From positions 1,140,556-1,204,555 of the forward strand of contig JADKGI010000001.1 in NCBI GenBank assembly GCA_016722285.1: a stretch of 64,000 bases of DNA. The letters are read 5' to 3'. The DNA is from Saprospiraceae bacterium. GTDB lineage: Bacteria; Bacteroidota; Bacteroidia; Chitinophagales; Saprospiraceae. Made by a program: the position numbers and the translations under genes. Positions 18,864 through 27,500 of this stretch are shown here, in pieces (positions within the stretch are counted from its first letter, which is position 1; each line of letters begins with the position of its first letter). Below the pieces are notes generated by a model that was given only the letters and a program-made list of their open reading frames with translations, searched no databases and was not told where the DNA came from.

Positions 18864-19652
18864 ATGATGGAAGAAAATAAAAATATCTCCGACAAAGAGT
18901 CTGCAGGAAGCGGACAATCGTTGGTATTGACTTCAATTTTGAAGAGAAACTGGACATCATATATCAAGGAATTCCTGATGCTTTTTCTGGCTGTATTCTG
19001 CGGATTTCTTGCTGAAAACTATAGGGATAATCTCAGTGAAAAACAAAGAGAAAAGCAGTTTATCTTGTCCTACATCGAAGATTTAAAAGTGGATACAGCC
19101 ACCATCCATGCCAACTTGATTTTTCAAAAAAAGAAAAGAGAACAATTGGACTCATTGACTTATCTCCTCCGTGAGCAAAAGATAAAGGGCTATGAATCTG
19201 AACTCTATTATCTGGGTAGATTATTAGTAAGAACTTCCAGGTTTCAAAGCAACGACAGAACGATCTCTCAATTAAAATCTTCAGGTTCTTTACGGTTAAT
19301 CAGAAATGAAAATGCGGCAGACAGCATCATTTCTTATCAAAAACTGGTAGATATTATTATGACAAACATTGACGATGAGCGTTTCGAAAGAAGAGCTGCA
19401 GACCCTATGCTAACCAAGATGTACAACCCTTTTGTGTTTAATAGTATGTTGGATGAATTTAACAACATTCAGAAACCTATTGGAAACCCTATGTTAAGGT
19501 CCTACGATCCTGCTATTCAACAAGACCTTGCATATATTATCAATCAATTGAAAGGAAGTAATATTATCATTTCCACAAGATTGAAATTGTTGCAAGAAAG
19601 AGCCAATAATGCTATCCTTTTTTTACAAAAGGAATATCAACTCGCAGAATAG
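18864..19652 (+). CDS. Membrane-anchored coiled-coil protein, unknown function
   Basis: Protein of 262 residues with a short hydrophilic N-terminus, one membrane segment (about residues 36-52, FLMLFLAVFCGFLAENY) and a long helical, charged C-terminal region. The layout is that of the DUF6090-like family: an N-terminal amphipathic start, one TM ending in a polar ENYR or NNWNE motif, then a coiled soluble domain. A second, truncated copy follows after 3 bp. No catalytic motif was seen and the function of these proteins is unknown to me. An in-frame second Met is the immediate neighbour of the first. Confidence 0.7.
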   Translation: MMEENKNISDKESAGSGQSLVLTSILKRNWTSYIKEFLMLFLAVFCGFLAENYRDNLSEKQREKQFILSYIEDLKVDTATIHANLIFQKKKREQLDSLTYLLREQKIKGYESELYYLGRLLVRTSRFQSNDRTISQLKSSGSLRLIRNENAADSIISYQKLVDIIMTNIDDERFERRAADPMLTKMYNPFVFNSMLDEFNNIQKPIGNPMLRSYDPAIQQDLAYIINQLKGSNIIISTRLKLLQERANNAILFLQKEYQLAE

Positions 19653-19655
19653 ACC

Positions 19656-19907
19656 ATGGAAGAAAAACAAAACTTAGAGCAACAAAATCCACCTGCAGAA
19701 TCCCCCATCATCATTGCCGCCCCAAAGAAAAAATGGAGCTTTTACATCAAGGAGTTCATCATGCTTTTTCTGGCTGAATTCTGCAGATTTATATACCAAT
19801 GCAAGTGCAAGAATTGTGCCGGAGATGATGCTAAATTTTGCTTTTATATCGTGAAATTATTTACATTTGCCTTCATCGGTTTGGGACTTTGCGATTGTTG
19901 GGAATGA
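19656..19907 (+). pseudogene. Truncated paralogue of the preceding membrane-anchored protein
   Basis: Residues 1-43 repeat the start of the preceding gene product (KKKWSFYIKEFIMLFLAEFCRF against the upstream WTSYIKEFLMLFLAVFCGF), 3 bp downstream of it. The sequence then diverges into a Cys- and Phe-rich tail with no resemblance to the family, and the coiled domain is absent. It is best read as a 3'-deleted tandem copy joined to unrelated sequence. Whether the short product is made is unknown. Confidence 0.6.
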
Positions 19908-20048
19908 GAAATAATAAACGTTCAATATATCACGAAAGATTAATAGATTTCTAAAGCTAAAATTTAGCACAAAAGCATCATAAAATCGATTTAACAGTTA
20001 ACGGATATTTGATAAGTTAACGGTTATTAGATATTTTCTTTTGTCTGT

Positions 20049-20612
20049 TTACTCATTCCTTTTTTCCAATTCTATTATAACAGCTTTCAACATTGCCGGA
20101 ACAATTAGTTTGTGAAATGGACGGATTATTAAAAAATATAAACGCCCAAACCAATTATTGAAATCTACAGTTGTTGAGATAGTCAGGTTCTTAATATTAT
20201 GTTCCTTTTTTTGATTTAAAAACAATGAAATCCTGAAATTCAAATGTTTATCATCTTCACCTAAAATGACTTCGCTTTCCGTTTTAGCAAATACTTTGAA
20301 TGGTCCGATTTGCTCACCTGGCTCACATTTGAAGTTGTCAAGTTGTCTTTTTCTGTCGGCAATATCACCTGAAATTTTTAATCCAAATATAGATACAACT
20401 TTATCTCTTAATGTCATCAGTTTTTCAACCCATTTTGGACTGCTTGTAAAAAATGCTTTCCCTATGTCAACCGGATTAAATTTGTAATCATTGTCATTAA
20501 GATCACCCTCAAAACTATCAACATAGTTGTACCCTGTGCGAGACACATTAAGTATGGATTTTTCAGGTAAAGTTGTTTTCCTTATTTTCATTTCAATACA
20601 ATAATCATTCAC
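20049..20612 (-). CDS. DUF2867 family protein
   Basis: Soluble protein of 187 residues matching the DUF2867 family. The segment DIGKAFFTSSPKWVEKLMTLRDKVV is the family hallmark, followed by a hydrophobic C-terminal stretch (WFGRLYFLIIRPFHKLIV). The domain has a SRPBCC-like appearance and unknown function. The start could be the first ATG or Met8 (MKIRKTTLP); the second fits a family start better but cannot be proven. It lies 43 bp downstream of the next small gene on the same strand. Confidence 0.75.
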   Translation of the reverse strand: MNDYCIEMKIRKTTLPEKSILNVSRTGYNYVDSFEGDLNDNDYKFNPVDIGKAFFTSSPKWVEKLMTLRDKVVSIFGLKISGDIADRKRQLDNFKCEPGEQIGPFKVFAKTESEVILGEDDKHLNFRISLFLNQKKEHNIKNLTISTTVDFNNWFGRLYFLIIRPFHKLIVPAMLKAVIIELEKRNE

Positions 20613-20654
20613 TATTTACGGATTTACAACACATGTGTTTTTCAAAACAAATTT

Positions 20655-20999
20655 TCATTGTTCTTCAATAATTGATTGACCATTTGATTTATCACCAGAA
20701 GTCCATTCCCATGCTTCGTGAAGTCTTATTTTCCCATTAGATAATATCTCAGGAATTGATGTGCAAACACCGGTCATAAGCACTCCCTTCTCATTTACCT
20801 GATGATATCGCATTTCTATTTTTCCGTCCTCGTCCACAAGTCCAATCAAATGCCCTTTGATAATATTACCTCCGGAGTATTCTGAAGTCAAAATGTTGCC
20901 ATCTTGCTTATATAGAAAAACAGTATCACCTGAAGTTTCGCCATTTGCGGTATTTCTTATTGGTCGGAATGTTTTATTGTCGTAATGTATCATGGTCAA
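20655..20999 (-). CDS. Small conserved hypothetical protein
   Basis: A 114-residue soluble protein rich in beta-strand-like segments (NKTFRPIRNTANGETSGDT, GHLIGLVDEDGKIEMRYHQV, GKIRLHEAWEW). Close relatives occur in many genomes and are sometimes labelled N-acetylglutamate synthase without support; I see no acetyltransferase motif. Met3 (MIHYDNKTF) is an equally good start. It lies 8 bp after the alpha/beta hydrolase gene (21008-21814), in the order hydrolase, this gene, DUF2867, so the three may form an operon. Confidence 0.72.
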   Translation of the reverse strand: MTMIHYDNKTFRPIRNTANGETSGDTVFLYKQDGNILTSEYSGGNIIKGHLIGLVDEDGKIEMRYHQVNEKGVLMTGVCTSIPEILSNGKIRLHEAWEWTSGDKSNGQSIIEEQ

Positions 21000-21007
21000 A
21001 TTCGATT

Positions 21008-21814
21008 TTATAATCTTTCACTCACCCAGGATGTCATGAATGCGATTATCTCTTCCTTATTTGTTTCATGAAATATTTCATGATATGCACCATCCCAGAT
21101 TTTCAGAGTTTTATCGCTGGATGAAGCCAGTGCAAATAAGGCTTTTGAGCCTTCCGGATTAGTAATTTTATCCGCGCCTCCATGCATGATCAGAACAGGA
21201 AAATTAAATTGGCTTAGTATGGTTTTTGTTTGGTTGATAGAATTAATAAGTGCCAGTCCCAAACCCGCTTTTGCACCATCTTTTGTGATCAACGGATCAG
21301 AAACATATGATTCTACTGCTTCCGGATCTCTTGAAATACTTTTAGGATTCAGCTTGGAAGTTTTTAGTCCCGGAAAGTATTTACCAATAAATCTGACTAT
21401 TTTGACAGTAATAGGAGTTATATCTTTGCCTACTTCAAGTGCTGCACCGGACAAAATAACACCATTGACATCTGTGCGCTCCTGATACAATAAAAAATTG
21501 ACAGCTATCAGACCCCCCATACTGTGTCCAAGGATAAAAAATGGTATGTTTTTGGGGATGGAACGATATACATTTTCTACATCTTGCCTGTATTCATCCA
21601 TATCCTGTATGATGTGTCTTGGACCTCCGGATTGACCATGACCCCTCAGGTCAAATGTAAAAACGCTGACTCCGATTTCATTCAGACTATCTGCTACTTG
21701 TTGATACCGTTCACAATGCTCATGCAATCCGTGGACGATCAGAAGATTTGCTTTGGGATTTTTTACAGGATAGTCTTTTGTATATAATTCTATGTTTTGG
21801 CTTGACCTGATCAT
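21008..21814 (-). CDS. Alpha/beta hydrolase, monoacylglycerol lipase-like
   Basis: Serine hydrolase of the MGL/lysophospholipase family, 268 residues from the start chosen here. The family motifs are complete: VHGLHEHCERY (oxyanion and His-Gly), DLRGHGQSGG, the nucleophile elbow GHSMGG, the acid in HGGADKIT and the histidine in GAYHEIFHE. The open frame extends to 21889, but the extra 25 residues are not family-like, and Met26 (MIRSSQNIELY) is the natural N-terminus. It would hydrolyse monoacylglycerols or lysophospholipids. Its position, close to a wax ester/triacylglycerol synthase and phasin-like genes, suggests turnover of stored neutral lipid; this is inference. Confidence 0.87.
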   Translation of the reverse strand: MIRSSQNIELYTKDYPVKNPKANLLIVHGLHEHCERYQQVADSLNEIGVSVFTFDLRGHGQSGGPRHIIQDMDEYRQDVENVYRSIPKNIPFFILGHSMGGLIAVNFLLYQERTDVNGVILSGAALEVGKDITPITVKIVRFIGKYFPGLKTSKLNPKSISRDPEAVESYVSDPLITKDGAKAGLGLALINSINQTKTILSQFNFPVLIMHGGADKITNPEGSKALFALASSSDKTLKIWDGAYHEIFHETNKEEIIAFMTSWVSERL

Positions 21815-21981
21815 ATCGATAAATTTGGCGTTAAAAAAACAAAAGTACAAAATCAGAATAAATTCAGATTTTGTACTTTCTAATAACAACTCAGCAACTA
21901 CAAGGCATCTTGTTTACCTATTTTGTAATTGAAAGTCTTTTGCATTTTTTTTTCACAGTCAGAGACTTGAGACCATAATAA

Positions 21982-22536
21982 TTAATTTTTGCTGAAAGCA
22001 AAATCTACAAGATGACTTTCCTTAAGCGTCTTTTTGGTTTCTTTTATGGCCTTGACAGATGTACTTTTCATTACTTTCTGATTTTCAGTCATCGCTTTGG
22101 AAGTTTCTTTATAAATTTCTTTTCCGATGTTCAAAACTTTTTTCCCGGCTTTACCGTAAATACCTGCAATCGCTTTGGTCGTCTTTAATGAGTTATCAAG
22201 TAATGTACCACCGGCATTAGCCAAAATTTTTGAAGTCTGTTTTCCGGTTTTGATCACTTTTTTAAGTGAGAAACCATCCGTTACATCTTCAATTTTGTCA
22301 GAAACATTTTCAACCACTTTTTTCACTTCATTTTTAGCTTTGTCAACTACTGAAGTCGCTTTTTTGGCAGATTTATTTACTGATTTTGAGACAGCCGTTT
22401 TTTTGGATGTTGCTATGCCTTCTACTTTAGTGGCTACTTTAGTTGCTGCCTTAACTACTGGTTTTTTGACTGTGTTTACAACTTTGGTTGCTTCTACTGT
22501 CATGTTTTCTACTGGATTTTTTGTATTAGATTCCAT
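21982..22536 (-). CDS. Lys/Ala-rich helical protein, histone- or lipid-droplet-protein-like
   Basis: Soluble protein of 184 residues, strongly enriched in Lys, Ala, Val and Thr, with repeated KKAxxxV-type helices (for example TVKKPVVKAATKV, VNKSAKKATSVVDKAK). It resembles both bacterial histone H1-like proteins and the Lys/Ala-rich tails of lipid-inclusion proteins (HbhA/TadA type) and phasins. No signal peptide or membrane segment. A perfect -7 box TATATTTG lies on the minus strand at 22576-22569, 33 nt before the start. Given the phasin-like and WS/DGAT genes nearby, a lipid inclusion role is plausible; DNA binding is the alternative. Confidence 0.68.
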   Translation of the reverse strand: MESNTKNPVENMTVEATKVVNTVKKPVVKAATKVATKVEGIATSKKTAVSKSVNKSAKKATSVVDKAKNEVKKVVENVSDKIEDVTDGFSLKKVIKTGKQTSKILANAGGTLLDNSLKTTKAIAGIYGKAGKKVLNIGKEIYKETSKAMTENQKVMKSTSVKAIKETKKTLKESHLVDFAFSKN

Positions 22537-22892
22537 AATAATTTTTTTATTTGTGTGATTTAATAATGCAAATATATGATCTGAGAGTTACAGAAAAGTT
22601 ACAGTTTTATTATGCTGGAATAAAAATAGAAATAAATACTACGCTAATCTTATTTTGAAGAAACGGACTGGTAGCCTTTATCATAATATCCCTATATCTA
22701 AGCTCCTCCTGGCATAAAGTACTTTTTTGTAATCCTTGTTTATAAGGTTGCACTTTATTGAGACAGTTATATTCCAGATAAGAAGCGATCTTAAAACATA
22801 TTGTTAATTCCTATGCAAGCCACCTGCCTGCCGAAAAAATTCTTTGCCAAGCAGGTTGAGAATCAGTCTTTTTCTGGATAAGAATAATATTT
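22537..22892. other. Intergenic stretch between Lys-rich gene and regulator
   Basis: About 355 bp. It holds the -7 box TATATTTG of the Lys-rich gene (22569-22576) and a CCTGCCTGCC ... GCCAAGCAGG inverted pair (22823-22856), related to the palindromes found elsewhere (42374, 60313, 61042). No gene recognised. Confidence 0.45.
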
Positions 22893-23664
22893 TTATTCTG
22901 CAGACCTTATTTTTTCATAGAGTTTTCGGGTCTCTGGGAGAGGCTTGAGGGCCATCTCTTCCCATAATACCTTCTCGCATACCTGATATGTTTTTATGGC
23001 CATAGGTCGATTACCTCGGGCATAGAACGCAGCCATTTGGATACGATATGCATCTTCCCAGGTCAGATCTTCCAGCAGGGCATTCTGGCAGAGCTGAATA
23101 CTTTCTGCCGGATTTTTTTCCAGCAGCAACTCTGCGAGGGTGACACTTGCATTCAGAAACATCAGCTGTAATCGTTCGCGCTCATCAGCTGACCAGTCTT
23201 CAAATATTCTGTCGGGTAAAAAAGTACCTGTATGAAGTAAAAGAGCTTCTCTGAGTGCTTGTTCTGCAATCGTCGGATTAGTGTGGACATATCGGTTACC
23301 CATATAAATCAAAGACTCAAATGAAAAACTATCTACCCATAATTCACTGGTATTTAATCTGTAAGTATGACCATTGCGTTCGATAAACCTGGATTCGGCA
23401 TGGCTTTTTTTGGAGGGCTCGAGTACTTTACTGATGCCGTGCAATGCTACCTTAAAACCCTGATCATCCATATCATCTTCCCACAAACGATCAATGATCT
23501 GCTCCTTATGAAGTGCCTTCTGATGGCAGGAAAAAATCATAAACTGCAATAGTTGCAGGGATTTATCTCTCTTCCAGCTTTTTTGAGGAATTTTTTTAGA
23601 GTCTGAATACACTTCAAAATTGCCAAAAGTATATATGACTACAGCTGCATTATTTTTTCTGCAT
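22893..23664 (-). CDS. BTAD/SARP-type transcriptional regulator, frameshift near start
   Basis: Regulator with a winged-helix DNA-binding half and a bacterial transcriptional activator (BTAD) TPR half, as in SARP/AfsR-DnrI proteins. Segments KRDKSLQLLQFMIFS and QIIDRLWEDDMDDQGFKVAL form the wHTH; the BTAD part runs from about residue 85 to the end (ALREALLLHTGTFLPD ... LPETRKLYEKI). The long frame (to 23612) has only a GTG start and lacks the usual first strand, but upstream in the same frame lies IYTFGNFEV, the canonical N-terminus. An ATG at 23664 reaches it if one base is added in the run of six identical bases at 23653-23658. Likely target genes are the flanking phasin-like and acyltransferase genes (inference). 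Confidence 0.77.
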
Positions 23665-23698
23665 TATTTCGCTGATACCGGGATCCTCCTTTATCACA

Positions 23699-24238
23699 TC
23701 AACCTTTTTTTGTTGACTTTAGCTTATCCAGTTTACTTTCTATTGCTTCAAGCCGGGATGTCAATTGATCCAGCTTGTCGATAATCTCAGCTTTCGAAGC
23801 CGGTAGTATGTTGTCCAATTCAATTTTGGATCCGATAGTATCTTCCAATTTCTGGCCAATGGCATCTGAAATTTGGTGAATTTGTTCCTGTATCTGATCC
23901 TGCAAGTGTTCTGCCTGTTTTTTGGGATCTTTGATTGAATCCATCACTAATTTTGGAGTTGCAGTGGCTACTTTTTTCCAAAAATCAAAGCTTTTGGAAA
24001 GTATTCCTTTCTGGGCTTCATCAGGTTTGTCCTCCACGGCTTTCATTGTCATGGAGGTCAGTTTTTTCTGAACAAATGATTCGGCATCTTCAACATTGGA
24101 AAAGCGTACTTCTTCTCCGGACTGTACATGTCTTATGTTGCCCCTCCATTCTATCTGATGTTCACCGGTTTCGGCTTCAAATATTTTTTGAGACAATCTC
24201 AATACAAACGATGCGGTCTCTTCTTTTTTTGATGACAT
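23699..24238 (-). CDS. Phasin-like coiled-coil protein
   Basis: Soluble protein of 179 residues. Residues about 5-60 form a small strand-rich part (FVLRLSQKIFEAETGEHQIEWRGNIRHV) that resembles a domain often fused to phasin-like proteins, residues 75-130 are amphipathic helices, and the C-terminus is a heptad coiled coil (IIDKLDQLTSRLEAIESKLDKL) as in granule-associated phasins. No signal peptide. The gene is divergent from the WS/DGAT gene and 34 bp upstream of the regulator start on the same strand. It is a candidate coat protein for neutral-lipid or polyester inclusions; the call is by architecture and context. Confidence 0.6.
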   Translation of the reverse strand: MSSKKEETASFVLRLSQKIFEAETGEHQIEWRGNIRHVQSGEEVRFSNVEDAESFVQKKLTSMTMKAVEDKPDEAQKGILSKSFDFWKKVATATPKLVMDSIKDPKKQAEHLQDQIQEQIHQISDAIGQKLEDTIGSKIELDNILPASKAEIIDKLDQLTSRLEAIESKLDKLKSTKKG

Positions 24239-24660
24239 AATTTATTTCTTTATTTCATGCAAAATAGCGAACTTATTTTAGCTCTTTCGGAAAACTTTAA
24301 AATCACCTTACTTATATAATTAAAAGTATGCAATGATAGTTCCAAATTTAAAAAAGTGAGACAAAATTGATAAATAAAGATCATTAGTTGATTAGCAGAA
24401 TTGTTGTAAATAATAAATATCATGCGCACTATTATAAGAGTATATTTAAAAAATTTCTTAGTTGCTAATCAGTAGGTTATGGTTCTGACCATAAAATAAT
24501 TAACGGGTTAAGTGAACTAAATGAGATGATTATTTTGAAGTCAGGTTCATAATACATTGATTTTAAGACAATAAAAATTTAAACATACTCTAAATTGTCT
24601 GTGAACATAGTGTGTACTTTTTCGTATTTTTACGTTTTATTAGAAAGAATAAAATAAATT
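24239..24660. other. Divergent region with MITE copy 1
   Basis: About 420 bp between the phasin-like gene and the divergent WS/DGAT gene. It holds a 153-bp MITE-like element (24438-24590) that ends 70 bp before the acyltransferase ATG, so the insertion may affect that promoter. The remainder is AT-rich with no clear gene. Confidence 0.6.
24438..24590 (+). mobile_element. MITE-like element, copy 1 (153 bp)
   Basis: Non-coding element whose ends are inverted repeats (GAGTATATTTAAA on the left, TTTAAACATACTC on the right), bordered by a 3-bp TAA duplication (24435-24437 and 24591-24593). The inner sequence, including TTCTTAGTTGCTAATCAG and GTGAACTAAATGAGATGATT, is nearly identical to copies at 49206 and 52042. 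No ORF; it must have been moved by a transposase encoded elsewhere. Confidence 0.85.
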
Positions 24661-26487
24661 ATGTTTGATAAAATACTCGAAAGTCTGGCAAAAGAAACAT
24701 TGACCCCTATTTCGGGCATGGATGCTACATTTTTATATACTGAAACGCCTACCAGCCCAATGAATATCGGATCCGTCATCGTGATTGAAGGGTCCCTTGA
24801 TTTTAAAACTTTTAAAAAGAAGGTACACTCCCGCATACATCAGTTTCCCAAGCTGAGACAACGCCTTATTTATGTTCCAATGTCCATTGATTATCCGTAC
24901 TGGGTGGACGATCCCAATTTTGATATTGATCTCCATATCAAACATATTGCCCTCCCTAAACCCGGTAGCTGGAAAGAGTTGCGCAAAATTGCCTCACAGA
25001 TTTTTAGCGAGCCTTTTGATCAGAATCGCCCCCTGTGGTCAATGATATTTGTGGAAGGACTCGATAACTTGCCTCAGGTACCACCCGGCTCCGTCGCAAT
25101 CATCTCTACGATCCATCATGTAGCTGTGGATGGAGTAGGTGGTGCCGGACTTCTGAGTTTATTTCTTGATTTTACTCCTGAAAAACAAGAGATACCTGAG
25201 CCTCTGCCATACACACCAGCCCCTTTACCCAATCATATTCAATTGATTGTCAACAGTACCATGAGTTTTGCAAGAGACCCTTTTAAGTTTCCAAAAATAA
25301 TTTCAAATACCCTCAAAGCTACCATAAGAGCTGGTGTACTCACCAGAATGCAGTCCAGCGAGTTGCCCACAGCGCCTTTTACAGCGCCTTCTACCCCATT
25401 AAACGGAATCATATCAGGAGTCAGGAAGTGGAATTCTGCTATTTTGTCGCTGCAGAGAGTTCAGCAAATAAAAAATGTCATGGGTACGACGCTCAATGAT
25501 GTGCTGCTCGCTATCTGTTCAGGAGCTCTGAGGCGATATTTGCTTGAAAAAAATAAATTGCCCGAAAAATCTCTCGTATCACTGGTACCCATTTCTACGA
25601 GGAGTAAGGAAGAAAACAGTGCGGACAATCAGATATCAGCTATGTTGGTGCAGATAGCTACCAATGTAGAAGATCCGATCGAAAGACTGGAAACCATTCA
25701 TGAAAACAACAACCGGGGTAAAAATTATCAAGGAGCGATCGGAGCCAAGACACTGGCAGGAATGGCTAATGCAATTCCATTTGGTATAGCAAATCAAGCT
25801 GCCCGACTGTATTCAAGATATAAGATCTCTGAGTTTCACAAGCCTATTTTTAATGTTACTATTATTACCAATGTGCCTGGTCCTCAGATGCCATTATACA
25901 TCAACGGACATAAAATGATCACAGTAATGGGATCCGCTCCCATCATTGATGGTATGGGTCTGATCATCACTATATTAAGTTATGACGGTCACATTACCAT
26001 TAGTCCAGTCTCTGACACAAATTCCATGCCTGACCTGGATCAGTTTACTGTATATTTAAGGGAATCAGCCAATGAACTCGAAGCAGCTGTAATTCAATAT
26101 CAGAAGAAAAAGAAAAAGACGACACCCAAAAAGAAGGTAATACCTGAATCGGATACACTTTTTAATAGTCTCAGTACGTTTTTGAAATCATTGCCTGACA
26201 GCGGCAAGCCAAAGAGTGGAATTTTTCAGTTTGATGTAAATGGGGATGAATTATCAGAATGGGTGGTTGACATAAGTGTATATCCCGGAGAAGTCAAAAA
26301 AGGGCGTGCCGAATCTGCTGATGCTACTTTTACCATAAATGAAACCTATTTACAACGAATAGCTGCAGGCAAACTGGATGTGCAAACAGCTTTTATACAA
26401 GGCAGACTGAAAATAGACGGAGACTTTGACCAGGCTATGAGAATGGGTAAGATTTTGGGCAAAATGCTGGCAGCACAAAAAAAGTAA
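24661..26487 (+). CDS. Wax ester synthase/diacylglycerol acyltransferase fused to SCP2 domain
   Basis: WS/DGAT-family acyltransferase of 608 residues that would make wax esters or triacylglycerol from acyl-CoA. Residues 1 to about 455 are the acyltransferase domain: the N-terminal FLYTETP and PMNIGSV segments, PKLRQRL (64-70), PLW (124-126) and the catalytic HHVAVDG motif (152-158), then VPISTR and NVPGP in the C-terminal lobe. A basic linker (KKKKKTTPKKK, about 482-492) joins an SCP2 sterol-carrier-like domain (about 505-605). The usual enzyme is about 450-480 residues, so the SCP2 fusion is an addition and may bind the lipid substrate or product. The MITE ends 70 bp upstream. Divergent neighbours are a phasin-like gene and a BTAD regulator. 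Confidence 0.88.
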   Translation: MFDKILESLAKETLTPISGMDATFLYTETPTSPMNIGSVIVIEGSLDFKTFKKKVHSRIHQFPKLRQRLIYVPMSIDYPYWVDDPNFDIDLHIKHIALPKPGSWKELRKIASQIFSEPFDQNRPLWSMIFVEGLDNLPQVPPGSVAIISTIHHVAVDGVGGAGLLSLFLDFTPEKQEIPEPLPYTPAPLPNHIQLIVNSTMSFARDPFKFPKIISNTLKATIRAGVLTRMQSSELPTAPFTAPSTPLNGIISGVRKWNSAILSLQRVQQIKNVMGTTLNDVLLAICSGALRRYLLEKNKLPEKSLVSLVPISTRSKEENSADNQISAMLVQIATNVEDPIERLETIHENNNRGKNYQGAIGAKTLAGMANAIPFGIANQAARLYSRYKISEFHKPIFNVTIITNVPGPQMPLYINGHKMITVMGSAPIIDGMGLIITILSYDGHITISPVSDTNSMPDLDQFTVYLRESANELEAAVIQYQKKKKKTTPKKKVIPESDTLFNSLSTFLKSLPDSGKPKSGIFQFDVNGDELSEWVVDISVYPGEVKKGRAESADATFTINETYLQRIAAGKLDVQTAFIQGRLKIDGDFDQAMRMGKILGKMLAAQKK

Positions 26488-26513
26488 ACGTATCTGATTA
26501 TTCCCAATAAATC

Positions 26514-27500
26514 TTAAATACCGTTTGAGATCAAGTTATGAATTATGCTTTCAGCTTTGAGGATATCAATGTGCATTAGACGATCTTCTTCCAAAGGAGG
26601 AATGGACTTCCTGACTTCTTCTATCAGATGCTCAATAGCCTGGGAAGATTTTAATGGTCGCCTAAACTCAAATGCCTGTACAGCTACCAGTAACTCAATA
26701 GCCAGAACTGATTTAACATTCTGAAGCACTCTGAATGCTTTTGTAGCTGCATTGGCTGCCATGCTTACATGGTCTTCCTGTCCTTTGCTGGAGACGATTG
26801 AGTCAATGGATGCCGGTGTGCAATATTGTTTGTTTTGAGACACGATGGATGCTGCCGTATATTGTGCTATCATAAACCCTGAATCGATGCCCGGATATTT
26901 AGTAAGGAAAGCTGGTAGGCTCCTGTCGCCATTGATAAGCTGATAAGTCCGCCTTTCTGAAATGCTGCCAAATTCTGCCAACGCTATAGCGAGGTAGTCT
27001 AATACAAGGGCAAGTGGCTGCGCATGAAAATTACCGCCACTGAGTATCTTTTCTTCTTTGTCAAATATAGTAGGATTGTCTGTTACCGAATTTATTTCTG
27101 TCTGAATAGTTTCAGAAGCATGACTGATGGCACTGTATCCCGCTCCATGCACCTGAGGCACGCACCTGAATGAATACGGATCCTGAACACTGAGTTTATT
27201 CATCTTTCTGATCTCACTACTTTCCAGGTAGTTATAAATTTCTGAAGCTGTCAGGATCTGCCCGGCATGAGGTCTGATACGGTGAAGCAATGGGTCAAAT
27301 GGGGAAATATCACACACAAAGGCATCCATTGATAAAGCTGCAATTTTATTAGCAACGTGAAACAAGGCTCCTGATTCAGCTACTATATGTGCTGCATAGG
27401 ATAATGAAAATTGGGTGCCATTCAGAAGTGCAAGTCCTTCCTTGGACTTAAGAACCAATGTTTTTATTCCTGCAATTTTCAAAGCATCTTTGGCATCCAT
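26514..27500 (-). CDS. hutH: Histidine ammonia-lyase, C-terminal two-thirds
   Basis: Continues the histidine ammonia-lyase begun at 28009. It opens with DAKDALKIAGIKTLVLKSKEGLALLNGTQF, which in intact enzymes directly follows the segment that ends the N-terminal frame. The active-site segment KGQEDHVSMA carries the Glu typical of histidine-specific lyases. Its ATG overlaps the TAA of the N-terminal frame (TAATG at 27498-27502), and 169 plus 328 residues equals the normal HutH length of about 500. Hence this is one gene with a one- or two-base change, or less likely a true split enzyme translated by coupling. The gene is convergent with the WS/DGAT gene. Confidence 0.86.
   Translation of the reverse strand: MDAKDALKIAGIKTLVLKSKEGLALLNGTQFSLSYAAHIVAESGALFHVANKIAALSMDAFVCDISPFDPLLHRIRPHAGQILTASEIYNYLESSEIRKMNKLSVQDPYSFRCVPQVHGAGYSAISHASETIQTEINSVTDNPTIFDKEEKILSGGNFHAQPLALVLDYLAIALAEFGSISERRTYQLINGDRSLPAFLTKYPGIDSGFMIAQYTAASIVSQNKQYCTPASIDSIVSSKGQEDHVSMAANAATKAFRVLQNVKSVLAIELLVAVQAFEFRRPLKSSQAIEHLIEEVRKSIPPLEEDRLMHIDILKAESIIHNLISNGI

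Noticed and set aside
18736..18960. Minus-strand open frame of 74 codons after the S9 peptidase
   Set aside because: Overlaps the start of the 18864 gene; one segment looks protein-like, but there is not enough to call a remnant.
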